A DNA stretch of 64,000 nt from Codonopsis lanceolata (taxonomy: Eukaryota; Streptophyta; Magnoliopsida; Asterales; Campanulaceae): assembly GCA_013146195.2 (NCBI GenBank), contig CM028379.1, forward strand, positions 162,346,437 through 162,410,436. The letters are read 5' to 3'. Shown one piece after another: positions 35,984 through 45,459 of this stretch. A model generated the notes under the pieces. That model was given only the letters and a program-made list of their open reading frames with translations. It was not told the origin of the DNA and searched no databases. How positions within the stretch are numbered: position 1 is the stretch's first letter; every line of letters starts with the position of its first letter. A program made the translations under genes and the position numbers.

Positions 35984-37726
35984 CTACTGTTTTTCTATAT
36001 CCAAAAGCAAGTTCATAATCTTTTCCTCAAACCCACGGCAGGACACACCCAAGTATTTACCAAATTTATTCACTTTACTTTGTACCCAAATAGAAAGTTC
36101 CTCCTGCTTCGAGTAATTATTCAGCATCTCTGACTCACTTTCTGATTCTGGATGAATGACCGTGAGGGGGGTACAAACGATAGGTTCCGTCGTCGAGTCT
36201 TCCCCTATCTCCTCAGCCCAAAAACACACATAGGAAGAGATTGCGCCTTTACTGGACTGCTATCCTTTGTCCCACGATCTGAATCGTCCTGTGACGAGCT
36301 GCCCTCCCTATCGGCTTCATGTTCCTCTTGCTCATCCCCACTTTGCGCCGTCTCTGCTTGAGTAGTTCGCTGACCTTCTGATGACGGTGCCCATTTGCTT
36401 TCAAAACACTCGAAGCTATCTGAAGTCTCGCTAGCTAGAAGTCAACAAAACTAAGGATGTGTCAACTCCTTGAGCCCTATCCTCAATAATAATTGGGTCT
36501 TGCTTGTGAGGTTTGAAATTTGAATTCTTCTGAGCCCACGTGCTCAGCCCCACTCCTCTGACTTTACCTTTGAAACTGACCGACTTACTGCTCCCTTTCT
36601 TTCCCACCTACTTCTTATTCGCGTGAGTTACACTCTCCTTCTGCACCATGTTTGCTTCCTTTTCCGGAGACGTACTCCTTTCTTCCACCCCTCCCCTCCG
36701 TAATTCACAAAGCAGTGCTGATTCTTCCCATATTGGAATAGCAAAAACTCTACCTCTCACGCCGATACGAACTGTGGTCGGCATCTCTTCCTTATACCGA
36801 ACCAGAATACAAGCCCATATCAAATCTAACCTATTCTCAGTAGGTTCGTCAACCTTTCCGAAACCACTGCAAATCTCTCCAATCTTCATAAAAATTGAAC
36901 TACTCCACAAATGAAGGGGAAGACCCGAAGCCCTAACCCACACTTCATTTGGTTTTTCCCTTCCTGATAACACAAATCCTCCTGCTCCCAACATTCCGGA
37001 TTCCGAGACCTCCCGTTCACCACCCATCTCTTGAGATTCATAATACAGTGAGCCTCCTCTCTGGATGGAAAGGTTAGCAGGAAGAATTTCCCACTAAGCA
37101 CATGAACTTTGACTCCTCCAGCAACTTTCCAATGGACATTAACCCATATCTGCACTTCATCCCTTGGTGGACTGGGATCTTCCTGGGATCCTACTCTACC
37201 CACTAAGCATCGACCAAGATACTCTAAGCTTCCAGCACACGATACCTCATCCACATCAAAATGTGTCGACGATTCACTTCTGCCATTCAGAATAGTATGG
37301 TCTAAATCAGGCCAAGGTGGAATTTCAGCCGCTTCTTTGAATGATTTGCTTATGATGTCCTGTTTCTTGAAGTGTTGAGCTCCGGCAAATCAACGAAGCT
37401 TATCTGCCACCCAGTCCCAGCCTGCGTCTTCAGTATTTTCTGGGACACTTTATTCCCGTCCTCCCTGATCCTCTTACTAAGACTGATAAAACGCCCTGCT
37501 GCATTCAACTCCTTTGCGACGATGAATTCTCTTCTCTTATCTTGCTACTTCTTCCACCAAATGACATTGGGTGATGAAAATCTGCTTTACCATTCACACA
37601 TCCTGACAAACTCGAAGCATGAAAACACGATTACGTGGGGTCTTCCTCTACACCTCTTCACTACCTTGAACTCCAAACGAACCTTCTCCTGAATCCTGTA
37701 AACATCTAAAGTCTACCTACCGCACT
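35984..37726 (-). pseudogene. LINE-A copy 3 ORF1 (DUF4283-type gag-like protein)
   Basis: This is ORF1 read on the minus strand. An N-terminal region (about 37726-37260) is in poor frame. The DUF4283 core spans 37254-36886 (SLEYLGRCLVGRVG, KFFLLTFPSREEA, LKRWVVNGR). It continues in a shifted frame 37027-36608 with PNEVWVRASGLPLHLW and ARACILVRYKE-like sequence. A variable middle (36600-36230) leads to the conserved tail 36229-35984 (CTPLTVIHPE, LSIWVQSKVNKFGKYLG, GFEEKIMNLLLDIEK). It precedes ORF2 by about 75 bases, the same order and spacing type as copy 1. It is the most complete ORF1 in the window. Confidence 0.8.
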
Positions 37727-38169
37727 GAAACATAGTTTTGTCGTCCTCCATTTCTTTACTAAGGAAGAGAGATCACAGAGGAGGACGGAGGAGGCGACAT
37801 AGAGTTGCTGCTAGGGCACGGTAGGGGATTTCGGGGGTGAGGGACACATGTTGGAAGAAATTGGGGGGCTTTGGGTGAATGAATTCAACTTTTCAGTGAG
37901 GAGAAAGAACACAGGGAGGGTGGGTATTGAAGTAAAACTGATTATGGCAATGTTTTGTAAAGAGAGAAAGGAATGTTGATCAGTAGATTACTCTATGTCA
38001 AATCAAAGAGAGGACATTGTTGTTACTTCAAACCCTATTACTAGAAAGGAAGAGAATTCGTAAGCGCCGGGGGAGAGAAACGGAAAGAAATTGAACGTAA
38101 TGCTGATGGGCACATGAATTTCTTCTTCTTTTTTCTTTTTTTTTTCCGGTCTAATGACGACTTGTGAAG
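37727..38169 (-). other. LINE-A copy 3 5' untranslated region
   Basis: This lies between the ORF1 region and the probable target duplication at 38170. On the minus strand it starts with CTTCACAAGTCGTCATTAGA and an A-rich tract, and later contains purine/pyrimidine-biased stretches. Internal promoters are usual here in LINEs, but no defined promoter motif was recognised. Confidence 0.5.
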
Positions 38170-38945
38170 TAATATTTATTTATTTTATCTATAAAACAGT
38201 ATCCTAAATCTGTAAAATCTTCTATTTGAAAGCTTGTAAAATCATATCCTAAATTTGTAAAATCATTTTTATATGTAACTCTTATCTATTTATTGTTTTG
38301 ACTCTTATTTATATCCTAAACTTTTTTTTCATATAAATATTTTTTTGTAAAACCGTCTATTAAATATATAAAATCTTTTTTTATATGAGTTTTGGTAATA
38401 ACTAACCAACAAGATTGGTCCTCAATCTTATTTTATAAATTAGATTTATTTCTAATTATCATTTTGGCTCTTATAAAAAAAAAGATTTTGACTCTTAATC
38501 ATATCCTAAATATATATTTTTTTAACTGTAACTTTTGGGGTTAAGTTAACCTTAATCTTTCATTATAAATCGTCTATTAACTTTTGTTTTTAGCACCATG
38601 TAAGTGAGCTTTGCCCATGCCAGTGTATTTGGTCCTTCACCTACCCCTACAAGAGCAATCAACTCTTTATTTGATAAAGTTAGGTGAGCAATATCATCTT
38701 CTTTGGAGTGAAAGAGCATTTCAACACTAAGATCTTGGAGTGTTCTAAACAATGTTTATTCCATGTGGTTGTACCTAGGATACGGAATTAAGGACCAATC
38801 TTGTCGTTTAGTCAGGTATCTAAATTTTTCTCTAGTCGTTTGACTCTTAGTATCTTGGGATTCAAGGTTCAAAGATTAGAAGTTCATTCCATTAGTAACG
38901 GGTTATTATTATCTTGGGATATGTGAGTGGCGAAGTTGGTTATTA
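38170..38945. repeat. Array unit continued after LINE-A copy 3
   Basis: It resumes the A+T-rich sequence (CCTAAATCTGTAAAATCTTC) interrupted at 28300. It then runs into an endonuclease-fossil segment at about 38830-38945 (TTCAAAGATTAGAAGTTCATT, TTGGGATATGTGAGTGGCGA) and is cut off at the gypsy fragment. The weak minus-strand frame 38552-38752 matches nothing I know. Confidence 0.7.
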
Positions 38946-39507
38946 GATACTCTACTCGCTTCCCATCCTGAATCAGTACTGCGCCCAAACCATAGTTAGA
39001 AGCATCTGTCTCCACCTCAAAAGTCTGCTAATACCGGCTTCTGAGATCTTCCTCTTAAGCTACTGAAAATCATCCTCATGGGTTTGACTTCACTCACACG
39101 TTAGCCTTAGTAAGGCTATGTAATGGAACAACGTTGGTAGGAAAATGTCTAATCAACTTGCACAGATACTGGCAAGCACCCATGAAGCTCCTTTCTTCAG
39201 TTCTAGGTCGAGGCCATCTAGTAATAACCTCTAACTTTCCTGGATCAATCCTTCTCTGTCCTTTACCAACAATGAATCCGAGATGCGCCAACTCATCTTT
39301 CCCAAACTCGCACTTCTTACTGTTGAGTTTTAACTGATCATCTCTGAGATCTTCAAACACCTTCTCAACATGAATCAAGTGATTCTTTCAGGTTCTGCTA
39401 TACACGTAAACGATCACGAATTCCTCCATAAACGAGCGTAACAAATCATTCATTAACCGAATGAAGGTAGCTAGAGCATTACACAATCCAAACGGCATTA
39501 CTAACCA
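38946..39507 (-). pseudogene. Gypsy pol: RT C-terminal half and RNase H start
   Basis: On the minus strand this resumes at MPFGLCNALATF (near 39500) and reaches IVYVYSRT, where a YxDD box is expected, so the catalytic aspartates are lost. The open frame 39378-39094 follows (KVFEDLRDDQLKLNSKKCEF, HLGFIVG, ITRWPRPRTEE), the usual RT-thumb to connection sequence. Near 39040-38950 comes FEVETDASNYGLGAVLIQ, the start of the RNase H domain with its first Asp. The sequence ends there against array DNA. The element is dead at the RT active site as well as by truncation. Confidence 0.85.
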
Positions 39508-39729
39508 TCATCTTCAACCTCTCTCTCCCCCCCCCCCTCTCTCTCCCCCTTTGCCTTGGCTAGGGCTTTAGTTTCTTCTTGGATTAGTTATGATCATGTT
39601 ATGGTTTTTGAGGGTAGCATAAGTCAGCAGCTATATCTTCCCCTTCTTGATCCTCTATTGGAATTCAAGGAGCTCCACAATCACATATTAGGTTTTGTGG
39701 CTGCATAAGTCAGGAGCTCCATCACCCCC
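39508..39729. mobile_element. 222-bp insertion flanked by a 31-bp direct repeat
   Basis: The RT codons for MPFGLCN are present twice: CATTACACAATCCAAACGGC starts at 39477 and again at 39729, 31 bases with one difference. Between them lies unrelated DNA: a pyrimidine-rich tract (CTCTCTCTCC, run of C), then GGCTAGGGCTTTAG and two GCATAAGTCAG[CG]AGCT repeats. The origin is unknown. It might be a reverse-transcribed RNA or filler DNA from break repair; the duplication is long for either. Confidence 0.6.
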
Positions 39730-40770
39730 ATTACACAATCCAAACGGCATTACCAACCACTCAAATAAGCCCTGTCGAATTTTGAACGCAATATTCCAAG
39801 TGTCTTCCGCACGAATTCTAACTTGATGGTACCCTGATTTCAGATCCAACTTAGTGAAAAGCCGGTAATCCAAACACATACGCCAACCCCCATCTTTTTT
39901 AGGAATCAGCAATACCGGTGAACCACATGGTGAAGAGCTGGGCACTATTATTTCCTTTTCAAGAAGTTCCTGCACTTGTTTCTTTATCTCCTCGGATTCC
40001 TGATGTGCGGTGAAGACCTAAGTTTGGTAAAGACCTTTCACCTGTCAGCATAATCTCATGCTCCACACTTCTCTTAGGTGGTAGTCCAGTCAAATCAGAA
40101 AACAAATCTGCATATTTAGCCTTCAACCTTTCAAGATTTCCCTCTTGTAGTTTGGTCAATGTACTTAAACATATTCTATTCAACTGTTCTTCATAAGGAC
40201 AAATCATCAACAAGACAAACTTCCTACAAGCATTAACTAATCTCTTAGTCTGAGTTGCTGTAATCAAGGCTATCAAGCTAATTCCTATTTGAGATGACGC
40301 TATAGCCCGAATAACAAACTGTTCACCATCCTTGGTGAATGTATACTTTTGTTCTCTCCTGCTAAATTGTGCATCTCTATCCCATAAATATGGGCTCCCA
40401 GGTATGACTTGACACACATCCAAAGGAATGACATCACAAGTAACCTCATCGATGTAGGACTCATGAACAGTGAATCTGAAAGTGCACTGATTAGCCACCA
40501 TCGTCAAGTAACCTCATCGATGTAGGACTCATGAAAAGTGAATCTGAAAGTGCACTGATTAGCCACCATCGTTTCTGACTCCTTCTGAATCCACCCCAAC
40601 GGATAAGGTTGAGGATGCCTCCATGTTTCCAACCCCAATTTCTAGACCAAGCCTGCTGAAATCAGATTCCTCTGGCTTCCTGGATCAACTATACCCTCTA
40701 CTAGAGCTGTCTTCACCTGTAACTTAACACAAAGAGTTGTTCTCTGGGGTCAATGTTTTCTGTAACTCCT
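39688..40770 (-). pseudogene. Gypsy pol: protease and RT N-terminal half
   Basis: The protease motif IVDPGSQRNLIS lies near 40690-40655 on the minus strand, a D-P-G variant of the usual D-S/T-G. A linker follows (40507-39959, containing YLWDRDAQF and an FSDLTGLPPKR segment before RT). RT begins in 39975-39688: ELLEKEIIVPSSSPCGSPV, LIPKKDGGWRMCLDYR, KLDLKSGYHQVRI and FEWLVMPFGLCN. About 20 residues usually found between DYR and the FTKLD motif are missing, an in-frame deletion. Frameshifts occur between the pieces, including at the 68-bp duplication. Confidence 0.85.
40437..40572. repeat. 68-bp tandem duplication in gypsy pol
   Basis: CAAGTAACCTCATCGATGTA starts at 40437 and at 40505; the two 68-base copies differ at one base (ATGAACAG against ATGAAAAG). 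The repeat shifts the frame in the protease-RT linker. Confidence 0.9.
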
Positions 40771-41356
40771 TGCTTCCCTGCCAAAAGTTTGAGTTTGAGG
40801 TTAGGTTCTGGTATTTCCTTCCGACCCTGTACAATCAATGCTGCCTTTTTCTTTTCTTCCTTGACCAACCCTTTAGTTTACAGTGACTGCAAACTAACCC
40901 TTCTTTCCCATCAGACTCACCTTTGCCCTTCTTATGCTCTTCCTTTTTAATGTGGGAACCATTAGACTTACCACCAAAATTGCTTTCCAACTCCCTTTGT
41001 GTTATTCTTTTTCAGCTATAGCTTTCACACTGCCTTCTGCAATAGATACTGTGAATCACTTCAGCTCCTTTCGAATGTATTTGCTCAGACCTGTAACATA
41101 CTTCATGTATACAGAATACTCCTTCAACGCAATATCCAAGACCATGGCTTGATTCTGAAAGTCTCTAGTGTGTTCCAGGCAAGGACTGGTTGAATCTTTG
41201 GCGAAAATTGAACCATTTGTGCCATCTTTCTTCCAGAAAACCCACCGGATAGAATTGCTTTTTAAGCAACTCCTTGAACCTCTTCCATAGTACTGCTCCC
41301 CCCTCGTTGTGTTTGCGATATGACTTCCACCAATTCAAAGCATGACCAGAGAGTTT

Positions 41357-42854
41357 TGATATGGATTCTTGGATGAATTATCGTAAGTGGAAAGATAAAC
41401 AAATGGCAAATGTCGGGTTTGATACTTCATGGCTTAGGACTGTTTCAAGGCCATGCAATGGGAGTAGTGTTGCGTATGCAAGGAGGGGTCATCCTAAGTT
41501 GGGAATCAAGCAAATGATAGGCTTTAAGGAAAAACGGGACTGTTTTTGAGTCTTGCGCGTGGAAGGGCTGGTCTAAACGGGTAACCAAACAAATTAGGGA
41601 TGATGGGTTTTGCGTTGTGTGGATAAAAGGGGCTGCCTTGAGTTTGTTTGTTAAACATGTGAAGCAAGGTAAACGGGCTGTTCAAGAAGGCCAGTTGCGT
41701 GCAAAGGAAACTCATAGAAGGGTTATGGGTTTCGGGAGCATTACAAGGAGGGCTGCCACGGGTGGTAAGTCACATTGGGCTGTTTGGGATAGTTACAAGT
41801 TACATGGCATGGGATGGAAAATGGGTACCAACGAGCTCTAGCTCAACTGGTACTGCTCACTTCTCCTAACGGAGAGGTTGGGTGTTCGAGTCTCACTAGA
41901 GACACCCTAGACTTTACAACTCTCAGTAGAGAGGTCGGGTATTCAAGCCTCTTCAGAGGCATCGTTGTTGTTAAAGCCTTATCCAAAGGCCCCATTTAGC
42001 TACTCACTTATCTTAACGGAGAGGTTGAGTATTCAAGCCCTACCAGAGGCACCCTGGGACTTAACTACTCTCAACCGAGAGGTCGGGTGTTCAAAGCCTC
42101 CCCAGAGGCACCAATTGTTCGAGCCATACCAAAGGCATCATATATATATATAATTGTAGCATTTCAAGGCATTAAAAATAATAAGAAAAAAAAATTAAGG
42201 GTTGGGGTACGGTCTATGTCCCCTCCAACCTTTTAAAAAAAAAAAAGGGATGGAAAATGGGTCCAAGGCAGCCTAGAGAGGGGCGCAACATCACACACTA
42301 ACCCTAAGGTGTTTGGCACGCATTGGGAAAATCATGGGAACTACTTGCACTACAAGAAACAACTTCTGGAGATTGCTTGGAAGCAACCACTTGGAAGAAG
42401 GGCAAAAGGGCAAAAGGGCAACCGGCTTTGGATCAAGGGGGCAGCCGCATGGGTCCTTATTCAACAAGTAAAGGAATCCCGTTTTTGTTTACTAGGTGTT
42501 AAAGTTTTCTAGTTTCCTATTTTAATTAGGGTTTAATTGCTTTCCTAGTCAATGGTAATCCCTTAAGGAATTAGGATTTCTTTTTATGCTTCCTTTAGGA
42601 TTTAGGTTTTACTTTCTAGTATAAATAGGGCTTTCTTTCATGTAATTTTCAGATTTGTGTTGAAGAAAACGTAATAGAAAAGAGCAAGTAATTGTTCAAC
42701 TATCGTGTGTTATTTTCTTAGCGGCTAGAAAGTAATTCACTAGGGTATCTTTATGTTAGGCAAGTTCGCCTAATTATCCGTTAATTTCGTTTTTGTTATT
42801 CTATTCATTAGTTGTTTCCGCCAACTATGGAAAGAGCGTTTAAAATATATATCA
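41357..42854 (+). mobile_element. Solo LTR in gypsy gag, hosting a SINE
   Basis: Ends are TGATATGG and ATATATATCA (6-base inverted ends TGATAT/ATATCA), with the 5-base duplication AGTTT at 41352-41356 and 42855-42859. The gag reading continues across it. On the + strand a TATA-like TATAAATA lies at 42619-42626, about 230 bases before the end, which gives + orientation. Subtracting the SINE and its duplication leaves about 1.06 kb. No coding domain is present: the open frames at 41361-41549 and 41617-41841 resemble nothing known. Confidence 0.88.
41827..42246 (+). mobile_element. tRNA-derived SINE with repeated box-B modules
   Basis: The head contains a box A (TAGCTCAACTGG, 41838-41849) and a box B (GTTCGAGTC, about 41885), the internal RNA polymerase III promoter of tRNA genes. 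It is followed by further copies of a GAGAGGTCGGGTATTCAAGCC-like module near 41930, 42020 and 42080, and a last GTTCGAGCC near 42117. The 3' end has CGGTCTATGTCCCCTCC and an A-run. Target duplications GGGATGGAAAATGGGT lie at 41811-41826 and 42247-42262. It is about 420 bases long, long for a plant SINE because of the repeated modules. It depends on a LINE for mobility. Confidence 0.9.
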
Positions 42855-43354
42855 AGTTTTAAAGCTGCAAATATAATTTCTCTTTTGACGGATAGCCATA
42901 GAGAGTAAAATACGTCTCCAGACGTTCAATCCAGTCGTCTAGTTTCTCAAAGTCGACGCTTCCATCATACATAGGAATCTCAACTTTGAAATATATTTTC
43001 AGCCTTACCCCCTTGCTCCATTGCTGCAGATTCTTGTTGGAGTCGTCTTCCTCCTCCTTTGAACCTGTTTCCTCGTCATCCTCGGAATCTGAAGTCGGTT
43101 TCTTTAGCTTTTCTGGAGGCTTGAAGTCTTGTTCTTTCTTGCGGAAGGACTCGACCAGATTGGTCAGAGTAGTGTTCATCAACTCCCTATGTTTCTCTAC
43201 TGCATCAAGTCTAGTTCTTGAATCCTGTGTTCCACACATCTTCTTTCCCCTTGATTTCTTGACCTTTTCCCACTAAACTAACACCTCGCCTAGCTCTCCG
43301 TATAATGATCGACTAAGGACCATTCACAGAAACTCCTCACTGGATCAAACCCTA

Positions 43355-43371
43355 GCACTCTGATACTAACT
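43355..43371 (-). promoter_or_regulatory. Primer-binding site of the gypsy element
   Basis: On the minus strand, three bases after the LTR end (CGTATCA), the sequence reads TAGTATCAGAGTGC. It differs by one base from the TGGTATCAGAG complement of the initiator-methionine tRNA 3' end. Its position next to the LTR and before gag supports the call. Confidence 0.8.
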
Positions 43372-43765
43372 TGATACGAGTTTCTATACGAGTACCATTA
43401 ATTGAGGAATTATTAACAGTAGATAAGAAAGAAGAAGAAGAGCAATATTGAAGAAAACTTATCTTTGTTTTAATATTGAGAAGAACAAGATTACAGTGTT
43501 TAAATATCTCCTTCGCAATACCACTAAATAATACAAGACGTACTGTTTCCTCTTCTCTTTGGTTTTTGCCTAAAACTCTCTATTTATAGCCTTAGACGAA
43601 ACCTAGTTGTCAAGGAATTCTAATTTGATTTGGATTTCCAAATCAGACTCCGAAACTGCCCGGGAATCCTAATCCAATTCGGATTTTCTAATAGGACTCG
43701 TGAATTCTATCCTCGAAATCCTACGAGGATCACTAAACTCCTTAAAAGAGGATACACTTGTATCA
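43372..43765 (-). mobile_element. 5' LTR of the gypsy element
   Basis: On the minus strand it runs from TGATACAAGTGTATCC to ACTCGTATCA, about 394 bases, with inverted ends TGATAC/GTATCA. A TATA box (TATAAATAG) lies near 43590. A second TGATAC overlaps just outside (43767-43772), so the exact start could be 7 bases further out. The 3' LTR is missing, so LTR divergence cannot be used for dating. Confidence 0.8.
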
Positions 43766-43772
43766 TGTATCA

Positions 43773-44892
43773 TGCTACCTCTGGGAATGAAGGATTGAAA
43801 AGAAGATTCTTGATAAAAGTAGGTCAAGGCTAGTCCCAAAAGGATGCTGAGGGCTATCTGGCTTAGAAAGGAGCCCAAAGCAGTTGGTTCTGTAGTTTGA
43901 GAATTATGTTGATCTCAAGTAGTCCATTTCCATCGTTACACTTGGTCCTTTCCTATTGATCATTTTCTTCCTCTCCTTTTGCTTAGCTTTCTAAACTCTT
44001 TGTCCCTTCCCTCATCACCACCTCTTTGCCCCACTTTTCCCACCTTTGGTGCCTGGACCTCGGACTGAGCACTGAAAGGAGAGAGGTATGTGCCTTCTTC
44101 CCCAAAATGCCCCAGTAGCTAAGAAGGTAGGAAAAGGCGACCAGGGTAGAATATGAATTGCTGAGCCTACTAAATCTCCTCTCCTCCTGTGTTTTTAGAG
44201 GCCCGCCAGAATTAATAGCTGCACTTATTCCGCTCATTTCTTACAAAAAATGTGCAGCAGTTTTTTATCATCTGACAAATCAAACCTTTTAGGGTCATAG
44301 CTTACTTGTTTGTACCTTATTTGAATTGCACTATAGATATATCTTTCTTTGGAAATTAGACCATTCTTTTGGGACATGTCAAAGGGTATGTTTGAAAAGT
44401 CTAATTATGAAGGGATATATAACTGGCATTAAAGTTGATCATATTACAAATATGCTTGTGCATAATCAATATGTTAATATCAAATGTGGAGGGTAAAATT
44501 GAAATGTTGTAGACAAGATAAATATAATTTTGTGAAAGTGGACTCTTAAAGTGAAACATCTCAAAATAGTGTAGTAGAGACTATGCTAGGAAAGGAGGGA
44601 ATATTTAGAATTTGACATTAATAGAAACTTAATTATATTTGGCAAACACTATGCCTACATATGGGAAATTTATGAGGAAATAGAATGGATTAAAAATCAA
44701 ATCATTAATTATCTTAGTGCCGTTTGTACATTCACATTTTGGATTGTATGTTTAACTTCAAAGCAACTCTGATTTGTGTTGCATGTGACTTAACATGTTA
44801 GAGGGTTTACTTCAGGTTTCTCCTATTACATGTATCTTCTACCACGCTTAATTCATTCCATGTTGCTCACTGTGATATGCTTCCTTTTGCAG
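43773..44892. other. Intron or flank upstream of the WBP2-like remnant; no gene seen
   Basis: This is unique-looking sequence without a recognisable ORF. The minus-strand frame 43983-44237 has no family resemblance. At about 44450-44600 there are motifs (GGTAAAATTGAAATGTTG, GACTCTTAAAGTGAAACATC) shared in part with 23590-23640 and 46590-46660, suggesting eroded MITE sequence. The region ends in a polypyrimidine tract and AG (44881-44892), an intron acceptor. Confidence 0.5.
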
Positions 44893-45459
44893 CTTTACAT
44901 GCATGGTGAAAAGTTTAATCAGCCTATATTTCATTGCAACAACATTTCCAGTCTAGTGGAGCCGTATGTACATGAGAAGATATGACTTGATGAAATATAT
45001 CCAGTCTCGTCTTGTGACCATATCATATTTTAGGTAGTCTCAGAGAACCAGTACCGGGCTTTGTACTCAACTCACTCATTCAAGATCATCTTCAATGAAG
45101 GAGGTTGTGGGACGTTTGTGCCAATGTTTTTTTTTTAACTTAATCAGATCTGTGAGACGACATAATCAACAGTCTGGTTTTGGAGGAACAGAGCCCCGTA
45201 TGGATCCTTTGCAAGCAGCACAAACTCGAGCAAGATGAAATGATGAGACATGTGCAAGTAAAATTGGTTATTGATGACCGAGTTTGTTTTATATTGTGAT
45301 CCTTTTTGTTTCCCTTTGACAGTGACATTTACATGTCATTTCTATTTCAACAGATATTATGTTGATCCTAATGATGCAACAAGAATCTTTCTGCAGCGGC
45401 CTGATTCAGGGTCTCAGTTGAGGCGCTGCACATACCAGTCCCATCCAGTTGAACACTAA
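44893..45459 (+). pseudogene. WBP2-like (UPF0664 family) gene, last three exons, frameshifted
   Basis: Exon A (44893-44964, after TTTTGCAG) reads LYMHGEKFNQPIFHCNN. Exon B (about 45034-45257) gives VVSENQYRALYSTHSFKI-like sequence, EGGCGTFVPM and LIRSVRRHNQQSG. Exon C (45354-45459, after CAACAG) gives YYVDPNDATRIFL and GSQLRRCTYQ and ends TAA. This is the C-terminal half of the plant WBP2/GRAM-like UPF0664 family. Exon B has one base too many in a T-run near 45131 and another shift near 45233, and the donor after exon A has lost a base. Upstream exons are absent, the gypsy LTR lying about 1.1 kb away. Retained introns mean it is not a processed copy. Confidence 0.75.

Larger units (their letters stand above)
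28301..38169 (-). mobile_element. LINE-A copy 3, nearly full length, carrying a nested LTR
   Basis: On the minus strand the element runs from a 5' region (about 38169 down to 37700) through ORF1 (37.7-35.98 kb) and ORF2 (35909-28.5 kb) to a tail whose T-run stands at 28299-28306. The host is an array unit: TTAATATT at 28293-28300 and TAATATT at 38170-38176 look like the target duplication. An uninterrupted relative lies near 25630-25680 (GACTGTTAATATAAATATTT). Removing the 3935-bp insertion at 29174-33108 leaves about 5.9 kb, a reasonable full length for a plant L1 element. Both ORFs carry stops and shifts. Confidence 0.9.
40800..43239 (-). pseudogene. Gypsy gag, interrupted by a solo LTR
   Basis: The N-terminal part is the frame 43239-42859 on the minus strand. 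It starts MCGTQDSRTRLDAVEKHREL, has an acidic EDDEETGSKEEEDD stretch and reaches the gag core PMYDGSVDFEKLDDWIERL and EKLYLQL. The core continues beyond the insertion at 41351 with LSGHALNWWKSYRK and LLKKQFYPVGFLEER. A CSHCKLKG remnant of the zinc knuckle is readable near 40900. Gag packages the element RNA. The insertion (41357-42854), with its AGTTT duplication, splits the codons after LQL. There are additional stops near 41170. Confidence 0.8.
38946..43765 (-). mobile_element. Ty3/gypsy retrotransposon, 3'-truncated, with 5' LTR
   Basis: On the minus strand the order is 5' LTR (43765-43372), primer-binding site, gag (43239 down to about 40800, split by an LTR insertion), protease (about 40700-40600), RT (39975-39094) and the start of RNase H, cut at about 38946. 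PR-RT-RNase H order without an intervening integrase is the gypsy pattern. The integrase, 3' UTR and 3' LTR are missing; the left flank is an array unit and the right flank is unrelated, so a deletion removed the 3' end. The coding sequence has many stops, a 68-bp duplication and two insertions. Confidence 0.85.

Noticed and set aside
41838..41905. A tRNA gene
   Set aside because: Box A and box B are good, but the segment is followed by repeated modules, an A-run and a 16-base target duplication, so it is a SINE head.
43983..44237. Minus-strand ORF as a gene
   Set aside because: No motif, no family resemblance, and it lies in what appears to be the intron upstream of the WBP2-like exons.
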